Source of the DNA: Burkholderiales bacterium
GTDB taxonomy: Bacteria; Actinomycetota; Thermoleophilia; Gaiellales; Gaiellaceae
Assembly (NCBI GenBank): GCA_025935595.1
Contig: JAICUZ010000179.1
Span: forward strand, 1-5,546
Length of the DNA stretch: 5,546 nt
Direction of reading: 5' to 3'
Position numbers and translations under genes: made by a program. The stretch's first letter is position 1. Every line of letters starts with the position of its first letter. The notes below the pieces were generated by a model. The model worked only from the letters and a program-made list of their open reading frames with translations. It was not told where the DNA came from and made no database searches. Below are positions 4,498 to 5,546 of the stretch, in pieces.

Positions 4498-5546
4498 CAG
4501 GATCTCCACGAGCGGCCGCGTGTTGAGGACGTCGGCCGCCGTGCACCAGCCGCGTCGCGCCGTCCCGACCGAGAGGCGCATGTTCCGCAGGCCTTGCACC
4601 GAGTGCGCGTCGGTCGAGCACGTGATCGCGACTCCGGCTCTCACGGCCTCGCCCACATGGGCCGCGCTCAGGTCGATCCGGTCGGGTAGGCCGTTCGTCT
4701 CGAGTGCGGTTCCCGTCGCCAGACAGGCGGCGTAGACGGCGTCGAGGTCGACGGCGTTCGGCGGGCGGTGGTTCAGGATCCGTCCCTGCGGATGGCTGAT
4801 CGACCGCACCGCCGGGTGGTCGATCGCGGCCAGCGTCCGGTGCGTGAGCTCGTCGCGTGACCGGCGCTGGCCGGCGTGCACGGAGGCCTGCACCCAGTCG
4901 AGCTCCATGAGGACGTCGTCGGGGAGGTCGAGCGAGCCGTCGGCGAGGATGTCGCACTCGATCCCGCGCAGGACGCGGAACGGCGCCAACCGTTCGTTCG
5001 CCTCGGCGATCTCCTCGCCCTGACGACGCACGTCGCCGGCGTCGAGGCCCGGCACGACGCGCACGCTACGCGTGTGATCGCAGATCGCGAGGTACTCGTA
5101 TCCGAGTGCGACCGCGGCTTCCGCCATCTCGAGCACCGACGCCTTCCCGTCCGACCACGTCGTGTGCACGTGCAGATCGCCTCGGATCGCTTCGCGTTCG
5201 ACGAGCGCCGGTGCCGGCCCACCGTAGGGCTCCTCGCGGAGCTCGGGCGGCAGGAACGGCAGACCGAGCGCGGCATAGACGCCCTGCTCGTCCGCGGCGA
5301 TCGGCAGCTCCCCGAGCGCTGCGACGTACGACGGGCTCCCCGTCGCGTGGAGCAGCGCCGTCCCCAGTTCGCGCGGCGGCGCGACGACGAGCTCGACCGG
5401 TACGCCGTCGACGGTCACGCCGAGCGCGCGAGCCGTGTCACGCTCGGCGATCGACACGATCTCGGGCAGCTCGCCGAACCTCGCGACGGTGCCCTCGACG
5501 TCGTCGCCGGCCACGACCACGGCGAGCCGGTGCGAGAGGTCGCACC
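4489..5546 (-). CDS. PolX-type protein with intact PHP domain and degenerate polymerase palm (5' partial)
   Basis: C-terminal part of a bacterial family X DNA polymerase-like protein; the gene enters from beyond the right edge, and the frame is open through 5546. Numbering from the GTG at 5520, residues 1-95 correspond to the end of the palm and the thumb, and 112-343 form a complete PHP domain. The PHP metal ligands are all present: H117 and H119 in GDLHVHTTWSDG, D124, H149 in CDHT, E188 in GIECDI, H215 in ASVH, H243 in SHP, and D304 and H306 in TDAH. In PolX this domain gives Mn-dependent 3'-5' exonuclease/phosphoesterase activity used in DNA repair. The palm looks inactive: the GDxD metal-binding motif expected just upstream of residue 1 reads HRLA, and the third aspartate position has E44 in VELVVAPP. 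The thumb after TGS (60-62) is about 20 residues shorter than I recall for typical PolX. VYAALGLPFLPPELRE (81-96) is a clear PolX linker. The GTG at 5520 is probably not the true start. Confidence 0.88.
   Translation of the reverse strand, partial: CDLSHRLAVVVAGDDVEGTVARFGELPEIVSIAERDTARALGVTVDGVPVELVVAPPRELGTALLHATGSPSYVAALGELPIAADEQGVYAALGLPFLPPELREEPYGGPAPALVEREAIRGDLHVHTTWSDGKASVLEMAEAAVALGYEYLAICDHTRSVRVVPGLDAGDVRRQGEEIAEANERLAPFRVLRGIECDILADGSLDLPDDVLMELDWVQASVHAGQRRSRDELTHRTLAAIDHPAVRSISHPQGRILNHRPPNAVDLDAVYAACLATGTALETNGLPDRIDLSAAHVGEAVRAGVAITCSTDAHSVQGLRNMRLSVGTARRGWCTAADVLNTRPLVEILRA

Noticed and set aside
1..5546. CRISPR arrays, tRNA or rRNA genes, insertion sequences and long direct repeats
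   Set aside because: Reading through both strands showed no regularly spaced repeats, no tRNA-like cloverleaf in the tiny intergenic gaps, no transposase motifs and no terminal inverted repeats.

Overview
The window is GC-rich (clearly above 65% by eye), fully bacterial in layout, and almost entirely coding. Third codon positions are strongly G/C, GTG and TTG starts are used, and there is little Shine-Dalgarno signal. This fits a high-GC actinobacterium. The beta-sandwich style of the minus-strand gene and the Wzm/Wzt-type transporter parts suggest Thermoleophilia (Gaiellales or Solirubrobacterales), but that placement is an inference from memory and is not proven here. No RNA genes, CRISPR arrays or mobile elements were seen, and no intergenic gap exceeds about 25 bp.

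Layout from left to right: (1) 3-803 (+), a Wzm-type ABC-2 permease for polysaccharide export. (2) 766-1485 (-), a soluble protein with an N-terminal Ig-like beta-sandwich, converging on and overlapping the permease 3' end by 38 bp. (3) 1486-1507, a 22-bp divergent gap with a near-symmetric TACCCTA that can serve as a -10 element in both directions. (4) 1508-2536 (+), hemE, uroporphyrinogen decarboxylase with all expected catalytic residues. (5) 2529-3005 (+), a GNAT acetyltransferase. (6) 3002-4222 (+), a Wzt-type ABC ATPase with a C-terminal substrate-recognition beta-sandwich. (7) 4219-4482 (+), a small unknown protein. (8) 4489-5546 (-, 5' end beyond the window), a PolX-type protein with an intact PHP phosphoesterase domain but a polymerase palm that appears to have lost its catalytic aspartates.

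Genes 4 to 7 overlap head to tail (8, 4 and 4 bp), so hemE, the acetyltransferase, the export ATPase and the small protein look like one translationally coupled operon. The exporter's two halves (permease and ATPase) lie on the same strand but are separated by about 2.2 kb of apparently unrelated genes. This is unusual, because wzm and wzt are normally adjacent. The likeliest biological theme is cell-surface glycan export interleaved with housekeeping genes. The points most worth a second look are the symmetric, apparently leaderless divergent promoter and the degenerate PolX palm. I do not see convincing evidence of a wholly new defence or mobile system.
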